Positions 61,570-64,000 of a stretch of DNA of 64,000 nucleotides are shown piece by piece (position 1 is the first letter of the stretch; every line of letters begins with the position of its first letter). The notes beneath the pieces are model-generated. The model did not search any database, was not told the DNA's origin, and worked only from the letters and a program-made list of their open reading frames with translations. Made by a program: the position numbers and the translations under genes. The DNA comes from Nectonema munidae (Eukaryota > Nematomorpha > Nectonematoida > Nectonematidae): positions 467,001 to 531,000 of the forward strand of contig JAUIRK010000097.1 in the NCBI GenBank assembly GCA_030549495.1, read 5' to 3'.

Positions 61570-64000
61570 ACTTTTCCGAAAAGAAGGGGTGCACAAAAAT
61601 ATTTACGCGGTTCACATATAGTTGCTTGTGTGTTTATTCTGTCTATTTCAAATGAAACCTCCTCTATTTCTCAGCAGCTGGCGATAAGTCATCGCTTATT
61701 GGCCTTCGTTGCTACTTTCCTACTTCTGGTTCAAAATTAAAGAGAATCCAAAATGAAATTTTTTTGGATATACTGAAATACGACAAACAAATCCAATGAT
61801 TTATAACTTGATTGAAGGAAGCATTCTTTACATTACATCTACCTGCCTTGTAGAAGCAGCATTGAGTAAGTGAATAGAGGGATATATCGGATGTGAAATT
61901 TTTCTATTCCCGGAAGCGGATATCATAATCGCTATTCTAAGCAAAGGCAAGTCGTATACTTAAAAATCTAGAGAGAAGATGTCAATGTATATGTGTTATC
62001 ATAAAGACATACTTACCATAAAAATTTTGGATAAAGTGAAAATCGAAAAATTTCAAAAAAACATTGCGATATATAGGAAAAAGAAAAATATTTCAAAATT
62101 GCAGATGCGGGATGTTGAAGCTTAAATGATCAGAGGATGAGGGTGTAAAGAATTTTACGGATATCCTATACATCTCTAGTAGTGTACAATAACGTTGGGA
62201 TTAAATAAGCTCATTGCTTTTGACTACTCAGAATTGTGCAGCAAGTAACCAAGTCCAATTTAAATATTTGTTAGTAATAAGTTTTATTAGTCCCAGAACA
62301 TGTAAATAAACCACGAAAAATTCTTTTTGATTTTTCAGTTTAAATTAAATTTTGTAGTTCACAGAAATTTACACACGCTATTTGCCGACCATGGGTCAAT
62401 TGAATTTATATAAAAATAACTTCATTGGTTGCAACAATTCTATTTATGTTAAACACGACTTATCTTTCCAATCAGAAATAAATAATAAGTCAAAGAACAG
62501 ATCAAGTCTAACAAATGATAAAATTAATACCACTTTGACAGTTTCTGCTAGTACAAATTTAAAAAATTATTAGGGAGAAGAGATGTCAAGTTTCTGAAAA
62601 ATCGGAAAAGAAAAATTAAGAATAAAAATTTCATTCAAACCTTTTTAAATGATTTATTCTGTTATTGTTCGTTTTAAAAATATGAGTAGGTCTTTTCAAT
62701 CCTAGGGTTTTTATCCTGCCAGCAAGAGCTGTAAATATTCGAAATGCGCTCCGTAAGTGATTTAACTTTGACATCTCTGCATTATATGCCTATCGTGTAG
62801 TGAGAGATGTACTGATTACTTTTAAACTAAATTTTCAATAATGAATAGAGAAATGACGTACGATAACAGTGTGATATTTAAAGCAATGTTTTATAAATAA
62901 ATTTGTGGTTCTAAAGTCAAAAACTTAAAATTATGCATATGTTTGCTTGTTTTTATTATGCGTTACAAAAGCTAGATAAAAATAAGTAAATTTGAGAATC
63001 TGAATATAAATACTTGAAAGACATTTAGTTAGACACGAATAAAATTGCGATAAAACGTAAACAGCGTACAAGATAAATTGTAACTTCGCTTTGTTTTTAC
63101 CTGCATTTTACTTCTACATAGTTTCATGTTCAAATTTTCTACTAATGATAGGGGATGTATCCCCGCTAATCCCTGACAATAGCCAATTAAACACAATACT
63201 TGGCATAATATCCACTTATAGCGTAAATTTTTTTTACCATGTTCTATACTTTGTCTTTTGACGTTGAATCGCACTACCCTCACGAAAAATGATATCAACG
63301 GTATGCTGTAAGGAATTCATATACACAACAAGCTCACGTTTTAACTTTTGCTTTCAAATTTGGTGTTGGCAATCTTTTGTCTTAAGCATCACATTGCATA
63401 ACAAGTCCTTTTTCGTGTCCTAAAGAATTGCAAGAAGGCTTAGAGAATATTTTTGCTGCAATTTAAACTTCTTATAGACGGAATTTATAATTTATGTATT
63501 ATTATTCTTACTAAAATATACACTCATATATACGTATTATACCATATATATAATTGTATATACAGGTAAGCACGTTTATTGTTATCAGCTTAAGTGTCTA
63601 TCAGATTTGATGATAAGCCTTTGCATGGATATAATATGTCGAAGAAACTTAATTTTTCAAGTCGAGTTTATGAAACAGAAGTTAATTAATTTGTGAGTCT
63701 GCAGATTAGAATCGCAGTGTATGCTTCTTACCTGCGCCCTAATCCTCATTAAATAAAGGCCTGTCGAGACATTTTCGATGATGCTGAAAGGTAGGCTGGA
63801 GTGCAGGATTCAGGTTATCACGACTTTTCTCCGTTGTATTGTTTTAAATGAGATTGCGAAAGGAAATAATGGCAATAATTAAGCGCAAAAATAAACAAAC
63901 ACGACAGCACCAACACTGAATAATAATAATAATAATCATAACGGATGAACTCAAACTCAAAATCTTTTACACAAAGGAAAGTCGTTAGAACTAAAGAGTT
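61570..64000. other. AT-rich intergenic DNA, no gene supported
   Basis: Open segments at 62382-62573 (+) and 63029-63298 (-) were read and match nothing I know. A small (AAT)n run lies near 63919-63935. No RNA gene or element ends were recognised. Confidence 0.5.

Noticed and set aside
62382-62573. Open segment starting with ATG as a small gene
   Set aside because: Asn/Ser-rich, no homology, no splice or promoter support; length is expected by chance in such DNA.
1-64000. Search for retroviral, LTR or Polinton remains
   Set aside because: No gag, protease, integrase, capsid or long terminal repeat signature was seen; the reverse transcriptase pieces at 1-440 and 40745-41885 are of the LINE type.

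Overview
This is a 64 kb piece of AT-rich (roughly 70% A+T) metazoan nuclear DNA. Introns have canonical GT/AG ends, there are no operons or ribosome-binding sites, and transposon debris is dense: several hAT families, a MULE, TTAA-flanked piggyBac-like MITEs, a decayed piggyBac, an RTE-like LINE and SINEs. The host looks like an invertebrate. An arthropod such as a copepod would fit the base composition and the transposon mix, but I cannot fix the species from sequence alone.

The window is dominated by one host gene on the + strand, spanning about 5.5-50.6 kb: separase (ESPL1/ESP1 family, peptidase C50), the caspase-like protease that cleaves cohesin at anaphase. The C-terminal half is secure. 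Reading frames and splice phases close exactly from exon 29901 through the stop at 50641, apart from nothing missing between those exons, and the last two exons carry the catalytic His (in a GHG motif) and Cys (in an MGCC motif) followed by the GNL-NVT--D-DRF block and the family's terminal -YL-G--P--YG-P tail. The N-terminal half is an alpha-helical repeat (TPR/HEAT-like) region in small exons between 5.5 and 30 kb. Four of its junctions do not close in phase, so one or more short exons are probably missing from my model, and the initiator exon was not found. The gene codes for roughly 1,900 residues or more, close to vertebrate separase and unlike the split short separase of Drosophila.

Layout. 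0-5.4 kb: LINE fragment, AT-rich desert, and a 1.2 kb hAT with a 5S-rRNA-derived SINE inside it. 5.5-50.6 kb: separase, whose introns hold almost all the mobile elements: a 2.5 kb non-autonomous hAT carrying a tRNA-like pol III promoter (6.3-8.8 kb), a BED-finger hAT invaded by a MULE and by a hairpin-rich repeat (12.0-14.5 kb), a pogo/Tigger-type DDE transposase (19.4 kb), a nearly complete 2.27 kb hAT inserted into an older hAT (32.5-35.4 kb), an RTE-like LINE (40.7-41.9 kb) and a deleted hAT (47 kb). 51-64 kb: no confident host gene; it holds an inverted second copy of the 2.5 kb hAT, a decayed genomic copy of one separase exon, a degraded piggyBac transposase, MITEs and one unrecognised minus-strand coding candidate near 59.7-60.05 kb.

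No clear new multi-gene system was found. The most interesting signals are the short TTAA elements that share a GCAGACGA core (one site has three in a row sharing TTAA junctions), the shared 8-bp flank of the two inverted hAT copies that points to duplication of a separase intron, the duplicated separase exon that keeps its splice donor, and a two-copy repeat built from successive stem-loops. I saw no retroviral, LTR or Polinton remains.
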